Shown piece by piece: positions 21,622 through 33,996 of a DNA stretch of 64,000 bases (positions are counted from its first letter, which is position 1; every line of letters starts with the position of its first letter). A program made the position numbers and the translations under genes. Under the pieces are notes generated by a model. The model worked only from the letters and a program-made list of their open reading frames with translations, was not told the DNA's origin and did no database searches. The stretch comes from Tachypleus tridentatus (taxonomy: Eukaryota > Arthropoda > Merostomata > Xiphosura > Limulidae): NCBI RefSeq assembly GCF_004210375.1, contig NC_134834.1:90214170-90278169 (forward strand). The letters run 5' to 3'.

Positions 21622-22403
21622 ACGCATTTGATTTTTAAATAAGTTGTGCAATCGTCGGTGTCTCCGAGTGAAGTCTCTCTCTGCTGGTTATATTTCTAGA
21701 CAAAGTAATTTTACAAAACGTAGCGAACGAACGTCATGTAAGGAAACTCGAAATATTTGTCGCATCGCCTTTTCTGTGTAGCAGACAGATCCCTCGACAA
21801 CTGCTTTTCTTAGGCAAAACGTGCACGAGCGAGACAATTTCGTGAAATAGAGAAACGTTTTAAATTCCATCTGTATAAGACTGCCTTGGATTGATGTGGG
21901 CTGGATCTACTCATTAAGGAAGTTTCTGTTTTGTAGATTTCGCACCCTTTGTGCATTCCGAAGATCGACCCGCGAAGATGGTTTATTTCTTTACTCTCCA
22001 ATATACGTCTGAATGGAGGGGTTTGGTTTAAAGTAAAATGGAACGCGGCTCACGCCACCTGCTTAGAGAGCTGCTACTTTTCTTGAACGATCGCAGGAAA
22101 TGATAGTTTGAATTTCGTTTTCGAAGCGTGTTTTATCAACTGACTTGTTGATTTTCGTTCGTTACTTGCACGGAATTTTCCTCTAGAGCTGATGGGAAAA
22201 GTAGATTAGTTCCTATAACAAAAATGTTTTCCCAACAGTTTACCATTATAAACACCTAGTAATAAGGCAATTCAATTGAGCCAACCACTTTCTTTCTCTC
22301 TTTCGGGAAGGATTTTTTATCTCTTAAATCAGAAATTGTGAGAAACGTGAGAGGTATCGATCAGCTCTTTGCGAGACCTACCAATTTCAACGTGAAAAAA
22401 GAC

Positions 22404-22416
22404 AAAAAAAAAAAAA
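22404..22416 (-). terminator. Pol III terminator (T13) of intact 5S gene
   Basis: Thirteen T on the gene strand directly downstream of the 5S 3' end, then GTC and a second T6 run, which could serve as back-up. Confidence 0.9.
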
Positions 22417-22534
22417 GTCATCATCACCCGGTATTCCCAGGTGGTCACCCTCCCAAGTACTAACCGGGCCCGCCGTTGCTTAGCTTCGGTGATCGGACGA
22501 GAACCGGCGCTTTCAACGTGGTATGAACGATGAC
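22417..22534 (-). rRNA. 5S rRNA gene, intact
   Basis: 118 nt, identical to 12598-12715, flanked on both sides by beta spacers. No insertion at the 39/40 site. Upstream TTAAAA is kept at about -30 despite other changes in this beta flank. Confidence 0.97.
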
Positions 22535-23490
22535 AGTTTAATTCTCCTTCTTATTTGGTCTTTTAAGTATTACTCTAAAAGAAAATCGTTGTCGCAGCCT
22601 AAAATTTCCTAGTTGTGAAATATAAGAGATGCTTTTAGAAATTCACTTTTACTGGAGGACGCTGGAATGTGTCGCCTGATTCCTGATAACTATGGTTTGC
22701 GTTACACATCCCCGGAACTACACGAGTGTCATTTCGGGGGTATGGAAACTGTCGCTCACAGGCGTGTGTGTCATTGACATGGAACACTTAAATTGATCAA
22801 TTTAGCCTCTGAGAACTTTTCTCAAACGTCTTTTAGTCACATGTTGGTGTTTACGTCTTCTTTATATTTCTTTCGTACCTACTTTCACAAAATCTGGTAT
22901 TTTACTCTCGTTACACAGGCCCACATCCCATCACTTACAGATGTGTGTGCAGAATTTAGATTTTAACACGAGCTTGCATCGGGAGTAGAATTATTTAATA
23001 TTCACCTTCTTTTATTCGTCATTTGGCTATACACATTAATTTACCTGTGTTTATTAACGTGTATTTTGGTTTCCATCGGGAGAAGTCGTGTGTACTCGCC
23101 TCCTTCTCCACCTACAACAAAATAGTATTAAACGTCTAGTGGGAGTGCCTCAGAAGTCGCTCTTTTGTCTCTCGCTAAAGAAGTGTATGGATATTAATGA
23201 AAGTACGTTGCAAAAACTGGGAATAATTCCCTGACGTTATAGAAACAGAATGAATAAAGGAACAGCACCTGTCACACTCGGTTACTATCGTTCGCGAGTC
23301 GGAAGCGTGCCACGTTCCGAGTTCCTACTTATCTGAAGACGTTTCCTTCGCGTTTTGCTTTCACTGCTATGTTTTCAATTTTGCTTTTACTGTTTTGTAA
23401 CTTTTTTTTCTTGTTGTTTCTACTCACCTATTTTGTTTTATACTCCAATAGCAAAGACTCTTGTCGTTATTGGAAAGTTAATTTTCAAAT

Positions 23491-23521
23491 GTACATACAT
23501 ATAAAATAGATATGTATGTAC
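23491..23521. repeat. 12-bp perfect inverted repeat in beta spacer
   Basis: Second copy of the GTACATACATAT / ATATGTATGTAC inverted repeat with a 7-nt loop. Confidence 0.9.
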
Positions 23522-24301
23522 ACGCATTTGATTTTTAAATAAGTTGTGCAATCGTCGGTGTCTCCGAGTGAAGTCTCTCTCTGCTGGTTATATTTCTAGA
23601 CAAAGTAATTTTACAAAACGTAGCGAACGAACGTCATGTAAGGAAACTCGAAATATTTGTCGCATCGCCTTTTCTGTGTAGCAGACAGATCCCTCGACAA
23701 CTGCTTTTTCTTAGGCAAAACGTGCACGAGCGAGACAATTTCGTGAAATAGAGAAACGTTTTAAATTCCATCTGTATAAGACTGCCTTGGATTGATGTGG
23801 GCTGGATCTACTCATTAAGGAAGTTTCTGTTTTGTAGATTTCGCACCCTTTGTGCATTCCGAAGATCGACCCGCGAAGATGGTTTATTTCTTTACTCTCA
23901 ATATACGTCTGAATGGAGGGGTTTGGTTTAAAGTAAAATGGAACGCGGCTCACGCCACCTGCTTAGAGAGCTGCTACTTTTCTTGAACGATCGCAGGAAA
24001 TGATAGTTTGAATTTCGTTTTCGAAGCGTGTTTTATCAACTGACTTGTTGATTTTCGTTCGTTACTTGCACGGAATTTTCCTCTAGAGCTGATGGGAAAA
24101 GTAGATTAGTTCCTATAACAAAAATGTTTTCCCAACAGTTTACCATTATAAACACCTAGTAATAAGGCAATTCAATTGAGCCAACCACTTTCTTTCTCTC
24201 TTTCGGGAAGGATTTTTTATCTCTTAAATCAGAAATTGTGAGAAACGTGAGAGGTATCGATCAGCTCTTTGCGAGACCTACCAATTTCAACGTGAAAAAA
24301 G

Positions 24302-24314
24302 AAAAAAAAAAAAA
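24302..24314 (-). terminator. Pol III terminator (T13) of intact 5S gene
   Basis: Thirteen T on the gene strand immediately after the 5S 3' end. Confidence 0.9.
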
Positions 24315-24432
24315 GTCATCATCACCCGGTATTCCCAGGTGGTCACCCTCCCAAGTACTAACCGGGCCCGCCGTTGCTTAGCTTCGGTGATCGGACGAGA
24401 ACCGGCGCTTTCAACGTGGTATGAACGATGAC
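24315..24432 (-). rRNA. 5S rRNA gene, intact
   Basis: 118 nt, identical to the other intact genes. With 22417-22534 it forms the only pair of neighbouring uninterrupted 5S genes in the window. Confidence 0.97.
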
Positions 24433-26217
24433 AGTTTAATTCTCCTTCTTATTTGGTCTTTTAAGTATTACTCTAAAAGAAAATCGTTGTCGCAGCCTAA
24501 AATTTCCTAGTTGTGAAATATAAGAGATGCTTTTAGAAATTCACTTTTACTGGAGGACGCTGGAATGTGTCGCCTGATTCCTGATAACTATGGTTTGCGT
24601 TACACATCCCCGGAACTACACGAGTGTCATTTCGGGGGTATGGAAACTGTCGCTCACAGGCGTGTGTGTCATTGACATGGAACACTTAAATTGATCAATT
24701 TAGCCTCTGAGAACTTTTCTCAAACGTCTTTTAGTCACATGTTGGTGTTTACGTCTTCTTTATATTTCTTTCGTACCTACTTTCACAAAATCTGGTATTT
24801 TACTCTCGTTACACAGGCCCACATCCCATCACTTACAGATGTGTGTGCAGAATTTAGATTTTAACACGAGCTTGCATCGGGAGTAGAATTATTTAATATT
24901 CACCTTCTTTTATTCGTCATTTGGCTATACACATTAATTTACCTGTGTTTATTAACGTGTATTTTGGTTTCCATCGGGAGAAGTCGTGTGTACTCGCCTC
25001 CTTCTCCACCTACAACAAAATAGTATTAAACGTCTAGTGGGAGTGCCTCAGAAGTCGCTCTTTTGTCTCTCGCTAAAGAAGTGTATGGATATTAATGAAA
25101 GTACGTTGCAAAAACTGGGAATAATTCCCTGACGTTATAGAAACAGAATGAATAAAGGAACAGCACCTGTCACACTCGGTTACTATCGTTCGCGAGTCGG
25201 AAGCGTGCCACGTTCCGAGTTCCTACTTATCTGAAGACGTTTCCTTCGCGTTTTGCTTTCACTGCTATGTTTTCAATTTTGCTTTTACTGTTTTGTAACT
25301 TTTTTTCTTGTTGTTTCTACTCACCTATTTTGTTTTATACTCCAATAGCAAAGACTCTTGTCGTTATTGGAAAGTTAATTTTCAAATGTACATACATATA
25401 AAATAGATATGTATGTACACGCATTTGATTTTTAAATAAGTTGTGCAATCGTCGGTGTCTCCGAGTGAAGTCTCTCTCTGCTGGTTATATTTCTAGACAA
25501 AGTAATTTTACAAAACGTAGCGAACGAACGTCATGTAAGGAAACTCGAAATATTTGTCGCATCGCCTTTTCTGTGTAGCAGACAGATCCCTCGACAACTG
25601 CTTTTTCTTAGGCAAAACGTGCACGAGCGAGACAATTTCGTGAAATAGAGAAACGTTTTAAATTCCATCTGTATAAGACTGCCTTGGATTGATGTGGGCT
25701 GGATCTACTCATTAAGGAAGTTTCTGTTTTGTAGATTTCGCACCCTTTGTGCATTCCGAAGATCGACCCGCGAAGATGGTTTATTTCTTTACTCTCCAAT
25801 ATACGTCTGAATGGAGGGGTTTGGTTTAAAGTAAAATGGAACGCGGCTCACGCCACCTGCTTAGAGAGCTGCTACTTTTCTTGAACGATCGCAGGAAATG
25901 ATAGTTTGAATTTCGTTTTCGAAGCGTGTTTTATCAACTGACTTGTTGATTTTCGTTCGTTACTTGCACGGAATTTTCCTCTAGAGCTGATGGGAAAAGT
26001 AGATTAGTTCCTATAACAAAAATGTTTTCCCAACAGTTTACCATTATAAACACCTAGTAATAAGGCAATTCAATTGAGCCAACCACTTTCTTTCTCTCTT
26101 TCGGGAAGGATTTTTTATCTCTTAAATCAGAAATTGTGAGAAACGTGAGAGGTATCGATCAGCTCTTTGCGAGACCTACCAATTTCAACGTGAAAAAAGA
26201 CAAAAAAAAAAAAAAAA
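24433..26217 (-). repeat. 5S intergenic spacer, beta type, 1785 bp
   Basis: Third consecutive beta spacer, with the inverted repeat at 25388-25418 and the 45-base extra segment. The terminator A run (26203-26217) is the variable part. No gene is recognised. Confidence 0.9.
25388..25418. repeat. 12-bp perfect inverted repeat in beta spacer
   Basis: Third copy of the same inverted repeat. In the next spacer (near 32816-32845) the right arm is cut short (ATATGTATGTGA). Confidence 0.9.
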
Positions 26218-26309
26218 GTCATCATCACCCGGTATTCCCAGGTGGTCACCCTCCCAAGTACTAACCGGGCCCGCCGTTGCTTAGCTTCGGTGATCGGACG
26301 AGAACCGGC
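26218..26309 (-). pseudogene. 5S rRNA gene, 3' fragment (27-118), split by copy 4
   Basis: 92-nt 3' part with intact control region; partner at 31821-31859; target duplication at 26297-26309. Confidence 0.95.
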
Positions 26310-26580
26310 TTTTTTTTTTTTTTCTCTTTATTTATCCCACCTCAACGAGGGGGTATACACAGAAATACAACAAATAAAACACAAGTTAATGAATTAGCAT
26401 GTAACAATAACTCTATAGATTACCATGCTGAAAATTACCACAAAGTTAATAAAATTAAGGAAAAAGAAATAAAAGAGGTAATTGGAACAGCAGGTAATCC
26501 AACAAACATTATAATGAACATTAACAAACAAGAAATCAATGGATCTTTCATTGGTAACAAAAATATAATGAAATAACAAC

Positions 26581-29500
26581 TTATCTTAACAACGTACACA
26601 AGAAATAACCTTGGGCACCTTGGGTTACCAAGCTACCAACATAAGAATACACAGAATAAAAAACATTTAATGAGTTATGTAACAAAGATCTATGATAATG
26701 AAGATATATATGTCTCCGTACACGCACTTTAAACATGGAAATTAAATGAATGACGCGATTTCGTGCCAAAGAAACTGAACGAGCAGAACATATAACCTGA
26801 CGTGCCAAACTTGTAATTAAACGGAATATGTTCCAGCATCTCCTGGGTAACGAAGGATGAGATCCCACTAAGAGGCATCTCCTCCATACCCAGTTTGATA
26901 TGGGACATCCAAAATAAAATGCCAATAATTTATATACATATGACCACAAGGGCTGTACAAAGGACATTGGAAAAACAGATGGTCTATGGTTTCTGGCGCC
27001 TGGGAACAGAAAGTGCACAACCCTGTGGGATGTCTGTCCATATGTATCAGCTTGACATTTGTGGTAATCGCCCGCAACCAGAGTAAATAATCCACATCAC
27101 AAACAAAAAAACCCACAAAAGAAGAATAAGCGTTTTTACGAATGCGTTTCCAGTCTCCAGGAGGAACAATATCCCCCCAGTAGAATGGAGCAGGGAAGTT
27201 ATTAGCGAGTGAAAACTGTATATATCCCACCAGTTGCCGCACAGATAAACCTTGAAAATGAACTCGATTATCAGAGTGGTCCAGAAAATATAAATCCACA
27301 ACACATGTGGACGACGGAAGAGGAGCCGGCTGGGTAGACAAAATCGGCAACCACTCCACAGGCAACGCCTCCTTGAGCATATGAAAATGTGAAAAAATTG
27401 TGCGGGCATTGGCCAACGGGTCAGCGTCCGTACACATTTCAATCACTGCCCCACCGGAAGAAAAGCAGGGAGCACCTCGTACATTAAATGACGGACCTGA
27501 ACCAAACCTGCGTTAATAAATTCAGGAAAATGAAATGTTCGGTGGCGAACATCAACAATAGCCGGATTGAAAAACAAAGGTTCATCAAAAATTTGGGGGG
27601 AAAGAGGAGCTGGGACAATCCCTTTATCCCCAAGAAGAACCTTCCAGGCATGAAACATTTCCTGAATATAGAAAGGTAACGATTTCACAAAACGTGGCAA
27701 AATACGGCATTGAAGAATCCGAAAGCTTAAAGAGAGATTACCATAACAAGAAAAAATCCAGAAAGAAGTTGTCGCAAGGTGGAAGGACAAGAAGCATCCA
27801 AACAACGCTGCAACAACTTCAAACGGAATGCGAGTTTACGAGTGTTAACATCAACCAAGTTGATACCTCCACAATCATAACTCCGAATCAGAATACCGTA
27901 TGCCACTTTATGTATACCTCCCCGCCAAATAAAATCCAGTATACATTTGCGAAATCTAGCCTCAAACTGTCTTGGCAACGGGAGTATATTCAACGGGTAC
28001 CATAACACCGATGCCACCAAGGAGTTCACCACAAGAGATTTACCCTTTAGCGACAAAGAACGAAATCGCCACGACACCAAGACACGAGATACCCTGCGCA
28101 ATACACCCTGCCACGTATCTTGCAGCATGACATCGAAATTAGAGTGGAAAACTATTCCCAAAATCCGAATAGGATCCTGGGAAATTCTCAACTCACCAAG
28201 GACGAAGTCTGCAGAAGAGGCCAAACACCCAACCCACAAACCCTGACTCTTGGTCCAGTTGATCTTCCCACCAGTAGCTTTGCCAAAGTTTGGCAGACAT
28301 CCAACACATGCGGCAAAGATTCGGCGTCTCGTAAGGTTAAGGTGGTATCATCAGCATGCTGATAAGTAAGTGAAGGCGTGGTGAGTAGCACATCACCACC
28401 AATACCAGTAATATGTACATTATGGACTAACATATTTCGTAACGGTTCGACACTGAGAACGTAAAGTAGAGCAGACATGGGGCATCCTTGACGAATACCC
28501 CGAGTAATAGCAAAATCATTAGTGAGAAATCCATTAAACTTTACACAACTAGAAATAGAAGTATAGCAAAGACGAACCCAATGAACAAAAGTAGAACCAA
28601 AACCCATACGCAGAAGAAGTTGAAATAGATAGTCATAGGCCACCCGATCAAAAGCTTGCATCTGATCGAGCTTCAAAAAGATTCCACCCTGGCCGGTACG
28701 TGCTAAAGATTGCAATAGCAAAACGAGTGTTAATGGAGTATCAGCAACGTCCCGTCCAGGTATACACCCGGATTGGTCATCTGAAACTAAACTGGAGATC
28801 ACAGACGAAAGGCGACGAGCCAGCACTTTGGCCAAAAGCTTATAGTCAGTACAAAGCAATGTCAAAGGCCGGCTGTTAGCCGCCAACCGTCGATCCCCCC
28901 TTTCGGGATAGGAACAATTACCCCAGAACACATTGTACGGAGCAACTGTGGAGAGTGAAACAGTTGAGACAAGACAGATAAAAGTCGTCAACAAAAGAGG
29001 TAGAAAATATTTGAAAATTCGGAGGTAAAACCATCCAAACCAGGAGATTTGCCCAGCGGTAAACTGTCTAAAGCAGCGATAACTTCCGGAACCGTGAATG
29101 GAGCATCACAAATATTAGCTTGTTCACTGGAAAGAGTTCGATCAACAAATGAGAGAACTAAATCTATGTCTGCCTGCAGAACGATATCCTTAGAGTACAG
29201 TGCGGAATAATACTGATGTAAAACAGCAGCGATATCTTCCACACCGGACACCTCCACACCCCTATCAGTGAGCATGGATCTAAACTCAATTCTGCTTTGA
29301 CGGACCTTTTCCATACGAAGAAAGTAAGACGTAGATCTCTCACCCTCCTCAAACCAACGAATATGAGATCGAATCCTCGCCCCCTCTATGGTATCGTGAT
29401 CCAAAGTCTCCAATGCATCTTCAAGTTCATACAATTTGACCTTAGATCTACCAGGGAAACGGGTCAGTTTTCGAAGCTCACGATTGATGGACGACTCAAG

Positions 29501-30440
29501 CTGACATTTGCGAGAACGGGATGCCCGCGCACGAAGAATCGAATAACGCTCGGTAAGTAAACGGAACGCGCATTTCAATTGTTCATACCATTTAATTTTA
29601 TCAGTCCCATAAACTGACCAACTACGACTTCTGGCGATCAACAGCTTAATGGCTTTCACATATTCGGCATCCCTCAATAACTGGTTATTGAAGTGCCAGA
29701 AATTAGGACCTCTGACAATTGGTCGCAGAGTAAGGTCGAAGCCCAATAAAGCGTGATCTGTAGCAGGAAACCACAACGTACGGAAACGTTGGACAGTCCC
29801 CTGCAAGGTAGAAGAAAGCAAAACCCTGTCAATACGTGACGACATCATCTCACCATTAACAAAACGCTTCCATGTGAAACCAGGTGTAGTCGGCGATATG
29901 AGTGAATGCGCATCAAGCAAATCAAACCTATTAAGAAACTGGACAAAAGCCGAACGGCTGGCGTCTCGGTAGAAACGGACCGGAAATCGATCGCGTGCCA
30001 CATCCACCACACAATTAAAATCTCCCACAACAAGCAATCCCGTGCAACCATCCAAACAATACTCCAAGTTTTGGAAAAATTCCCGTCGCTCGGAGATATC
30101 GCGAGGAGCGTACACAGATGATAACAGATAAGACAAAGACTCGAAACTGAATTTGACTGTCAGAACCCTACCCACCCCATCAGAAGAAACGAATGTAACA
30201 TTATCACACAAAAACTGCTGTACCAATATGGCAAACCCCTGTCGGCCAGAAGTAGAATTATTAAAAAAACTACACCTGGCCAAAATTTCAGAACGACATC
30301 ATAAAATCATCAGTGAAAAACGTTTCCTGTAAACAAACAACATCAAAATTAGTAACAAAGTAATCCAGATAATAAGCCAGCTTACTAACATTACGCAACC
30401 CATTACAATTCAAAACTCCCACCCTTAGTAAATGTACCAT
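26581..30440 (-). pseudogene. LINE ORF2 endonuclease/reverse transcriptase, copy 4 (broken)
   Basis: ATG at 30440, TAA at 26581-26583. Open blocks: 30288-30440, 28988-30283, 28188-28994, 27727-28239, 27443-27805, 26868-27446 and 26581-27018. The 431-codon block 28988-30283 joins endonuclease, linker (IRWFEEGERSTSYF) and early RT (KSPGLDGF). Breaks: near 30270-30305 (a missing base in the A run and another in ATCATAAAATC), near 28990 (GGAAAATTC), near 28275-28290 (missing A in CCAAAGTTTGG), near 27745 (A run), at 27448-27452 (CCCC in place of five C) and near 26952 (ACAAAGG for ACAAAAGG). All motifs are retained. Confidence 0.9.
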
Positions 30441-30603
30441 GCTAAAGAGAAAGTAAAGGTACAAGAATTGAAAGGAAACTGTCACAAACACAAAAATAAC
30501 AAGAATAAATGTAAAGATCTAAGCAAATATGCACAAAGTTCAAATAACAATAAATGACAGTCTTACACGAACTGAAACAAACAAACTGTCACAAAAAACA
30601 CAT

Positions 30604-31695
30604 TTAAGGCTGCGACACCGCCTTCGCCTTCGCCCGAGATATCCGTAGTATTGGCACGTCCGACACCCGTTTTCGTCCACTGCCCTTCTTAGAAGTGTCA
30701 CCAGGAGACATTGCCACCACACTAGCATACCTCCAACGACGAGGAAGAGGCACCTCCACATCGCCGGCGGTACTCACACCACTAACCGGAAGTGGCGGGA
30801 AGTGACGATCAAAATTGCGACTTGCAGCAGGGGTGACTACTTGCCCGTTCCTGGCCCCACCAGAAACCGTCGATCGTCGGGCAGAAACATCGTCCACCAC
30901 CCGATGGGTAGCTGCAGCCTTCTTTGAAAGGGGAACCTCCGAATCAACGCGTGGACAAACAGAAATGGTGTCAACATCATGAGGCACTGCACGAGAGGGA
31001 GCAGCCGTGTCTACTTCAGCGGCGTCACGAGAAGTAGTAGGCGTGGCCACTTCAGCGTCGTCACTAGAGGAAGTTCGAGGAACAACAAGCTTGGGACAAC
31101 GTTGACGGACGTGTCCCTGCATATGACAATGTCGGCATATAAATTGGGGGCAATCGCGATATAGATGATCCGCCCCCAAACATAAATTACATACTTTTGA
31201 CTGGCGATCATGCTTCACTTTTACCATTACCGCCTTGCCCAAAGGATCAAAAACTTTTACTACGTACGGCAAAGAGATGCACTTCTCACTAAAACACACA
31301 CGAACATGGCGTATACCTAAGTATATGCCCTGGTCCCTCTTCCACACAATAGGGCTTTTCACCTCACAATCATAATCTTTAAGTTTATTTAGAATAATAT
31401 CATCGTCGATATATTCGGGTACGTCCATAAATGACACAGTAATAGTACGTTTAGTGACACCATTAGCCGAACAGTGCACACCATTTACAGTTAGACCAGC
31501 ATCTATAGCCAGGTCCACATCGTCGGGAAGAACAAAGTTACCTCATATCCACCCGGGCGAGGAACTACAGCAGTGACCGAAGCAGCACCAAACGTAGAAA
31601 TAACAGAATGGATAACGTCCCCATGGCTTGAATTGTCGTTTCCACAAAACTGTACGACGCATAACTTCCATGACCTTCTTAGTTGATGAAGACAT
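30604..31695 (-). pseudogene. LINE ORF1, copy 4 (N-terminal frame break)
   Basis: The ATG is at 31695. The frame is lost at a shortened A run (ACAAAGTTACC, about 31534-31538) and also around 31632-31648 (GAATTGTCG, CAAAACTG), and is open from 31518 to the stop at 30604 (304 codons). Both knuckles are intact. Within 30828-30856 two losses in G and C runs add to three bases and replace ERASSHP with NGQVVT while the frame recovers. The linker has two 12-residue units, as in other A copies. Confidence 0.88.
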
Positions 31696-31820
31696 CGTCA
31701 AACAACTTGAAAAATACAAAATCTAGCAAAAAAAAACAAACAAACTACACACTCACTAGGCTTAGCTGTTAAATTTACACTAAGGCAATGAGGAGCTCGA
31801 AAAACACGTCTGTACTCGTT

Positions 31821-31859
31821 GACGAGAACCGGCGCTTTCAACGTGGTATGAACGATGAC
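31821..31859 (-). pseudogene. 5S rRNA gene, 5' fragment (1-39), split by copy 4
   Basis: First 39 nt of the gene continued at 26218-26309; unmutated. Confidence 0.95.
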
Positions 31860-33633
31860 AGTTTAATTCTTTTCTTATTTGGTGTTTTAAGTGTTACTCT
31901 AAAGAAAATCGTTGTCGCAGCCTAAAATTTCCTAGTTGTGAAATATAAGAGATGCTTTAGAAATTCACTTTTACTGGAGGACGCTGGAATGTGTGGAGCC
32001 TGATAACTCTGGTTTGCGTTACACATCCCGGAACTACACGAGTGTCATTTCGGGGTATGGAAACTGTCGCTCACAGGCGTGTGTGTCATTGACATGGAAC
32101 ACTTAAATTGATCAATTTAGCCTCTGAGAACTTTTCTCAAACGTCTTTTAGTCACATGTTGGTGTTTATGTCTTCTTTATATTTCTTTCGTACCTACTTT
32201 CACAAAATCTGGTATTTTACTCTCGTTACACAGGCCCACATCCCATCACTTACAGATGTGTGTGCAGAATTTAGATTTTAACACGAGCTTGCATCGGGAT
32301 TAGAATTATTTAATATTCACCTTCTTTTATTCGTCATTTGGCTATACACATTAATTTACCTGTGTTTATTAACGTGTATTTTGGTTTCCATCGGGAGAAG
32401 TCGTGTGTACTCGCCTCCTTCTCCACCTACAACAAAATAGTATTAAACGCTGGTTACCGTCTAGTGGGAGTGCCTCAGAAGTCGCTCTTTTGTCTCTCGC
32501 TAAAGAAGTGTATGGATATTAATGAAAGTACGTTGCAAAACTGGGAATAATTCCCTGACGTTATAGAAACAGAATGAATAAAGGAACAGCACCTGTCACA
32601 CTCGGTTACTATCGTTCGCGAGTCGGAAGCGTGCCACGTTCCGAGTTCCTACTTATCTGAAGACGTTTCCTTCGCGTTTTGCTTTCACTGCTATGTTTTC
32701 AATTTTGCTTTTACTGTTTTGTAACTTTTTTTCTTGTTGTTTCTACTCACCTATTTTGTTTTATACTCCAATAGCAAAGACTCTTGTCGTTATTGGAAAG
32801 TTAATTTTCAAATGTACATACATATAAAATAGATATGTATGTGATTTTGATTTTAAATAAGTTGTGCAATCGTCGGTGTCTCCGAGTGAAGTCTCTCTCT
32901 GCTGGTTATATTTCTAGACAAAGTAATTTTACAAAACGTAGCGAACGAACGTCATGTAAGGAAACTCGAAATATTTGTCGCATCGCCTTTTCTGTGTAGC
33001 AGACAGATCCCTCGACAATTGCTTTTCTTAGGCAAAACGTGCACGAGCGAGACAATTTCGTGAAATAGGGAAACGTTTTAAATTCCATCTGTATAAGACT
33101 GCCTTAGATTGATGTGGGCTGGATCTACTCATTAACGAAGTTTCTGTTTTGTAGATTTCGCACCCTTTGTGCATTCCGAAGATCGACCCGCGAAGATGGT
33201 TTATTTCTTTTCTCTCAATATACGTCTGAATGGAGGGGTTTGGTTTAAAGTAAAATGGAACGCGGCTCACGCCACCTGCTTAGAGAGCTGCTACTTTTCT
33301 TGAACGATCGCAGGAAATGATAGTTTGAATTTCGTTTTCGAAGCGTGTTTTATCAACTGACTTGTTGATTTTCGTTCGTTACTTGCACGGAATTTTCCTC
33401 TAGAGCTGATGGGAAAAGTAGATTAGTTCCTATAACAAAAATGTTTTCCCAACAGTTTACCATTATAAACACCTAGTAATAAGGCAATTCAATTGAGCCA
33501 ACCACTTTCTTTCTCTCTTTCGGGAAGGATTTTTTATCTCTTAAATCAGAAATTGTGAGAAACGTGAGAGGTATCGATCAGCTCTTTGCGAGACCTACCA
33601 ATTTCAACGTCCATAAAAAGAAAAAAAAAAAAA
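31860..33633 (-). repeat. 5S intergenic spacer, mosaic beta-like, 1774 bp
   Basis: It starts like alpha/gamma (CTTTTCTTATTTGGTGTTTT), then carries beta traits (GGAATGTGTGGAGCC junction, the 45-base extra segment near 33370) and a damaged inverted repeat (32816-32845). This mixture points to recombination or conversion between spacer types. The terminator tract includes CCATAAAAAG, unique to this unit. No gene is seen. Confidence 0.88.
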
Positions 33634-33725
33634 GTCATCATCACCCGGTATTCCCAGGTGGTCACCCTCCCAAGTACTAACCGGGCCCGCCGTTGCTTAG
33701 CTTCGGTGATCGGACGAGAACCGGC
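33634..33725 (-). pseudogene. 5S rRNA gene, 3' fragment (27-118), split by copy 5
   Basis: 92-nt 3' part with control region intact; partner at 38371-38409; target duplication at 33713-33725. Confidence 0.95.
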
Positions 33726-33996
33726 TTTTTTTTTTTTTTCTCTTTATTTATCCCACCTCAACGAGGGGGTATACACAGAAATACAACAAATAAAACACAA
33801 GTTAATGAATTAGCATGTAACAATAACTCTATAGATTACCATGCTGAAAATTACCACAAAGTTAATAAAATTAAGGAAAAAGAAATAAAAGAGGTAATTG
33901 GAACAGCAGGTAATCCAACAAACATTATAATGAACATTAACAAACAAGAAATCAATGGATCTTTCATTGGTAACAAAAATATAATGAAATAACAAC

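Larger units (their letters stand above)
20638..22416 (-). repeat. 5S intergenic spacer, beta type, 1779 bp
   Basis: Beta-type markers: CTCCTTCTTATTTGGTC near 20648, a duplicated CCTGATT/CCTGATAAC around 20777-20790, a 31-bp inverted repeat at 21591-21621, and about 45 extra bases (TTTTCGTTCGTTACTTGCAC onward) at 22150-22195. The internal 400-bp duplication is absent. The terminator A run is 22404-22416. No gene is seen. Confidence 0.9.
22535..24314 (-). repeat. 5S intergenic spacer, beta type, 1780 bp
   Basis: Almost identical to the preceding spacer; differences seen are single-base length changes in T, C or A runs. It contains the inverted repeat (23491-23521) and the 45-base extra segment. 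The 1898-bp spacing between 5S genes on its two sides defines the basic repeat unit. Confidence 0.9.
26310..31820 (-). mobile_element. 5S-specific LINE copy 4 (subfamily A), full length 5511 bp
   Basis: Complete subfamily A element from 31820 (AACGAGTACAGACGTG) to a 14-base poly(A) at 26310-26323. Target duplications are at 31821-31833 and 26297-26309. It resembles copy 1 in keeping KLAYYLDYF and CCCGTGCAACC, unlike copies 6 and 8. It is the only A copy in which ORF2 is open across the endonuclease-to-RT linker. ORF1 is broken near its N terminus. Confidence 0.95.
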
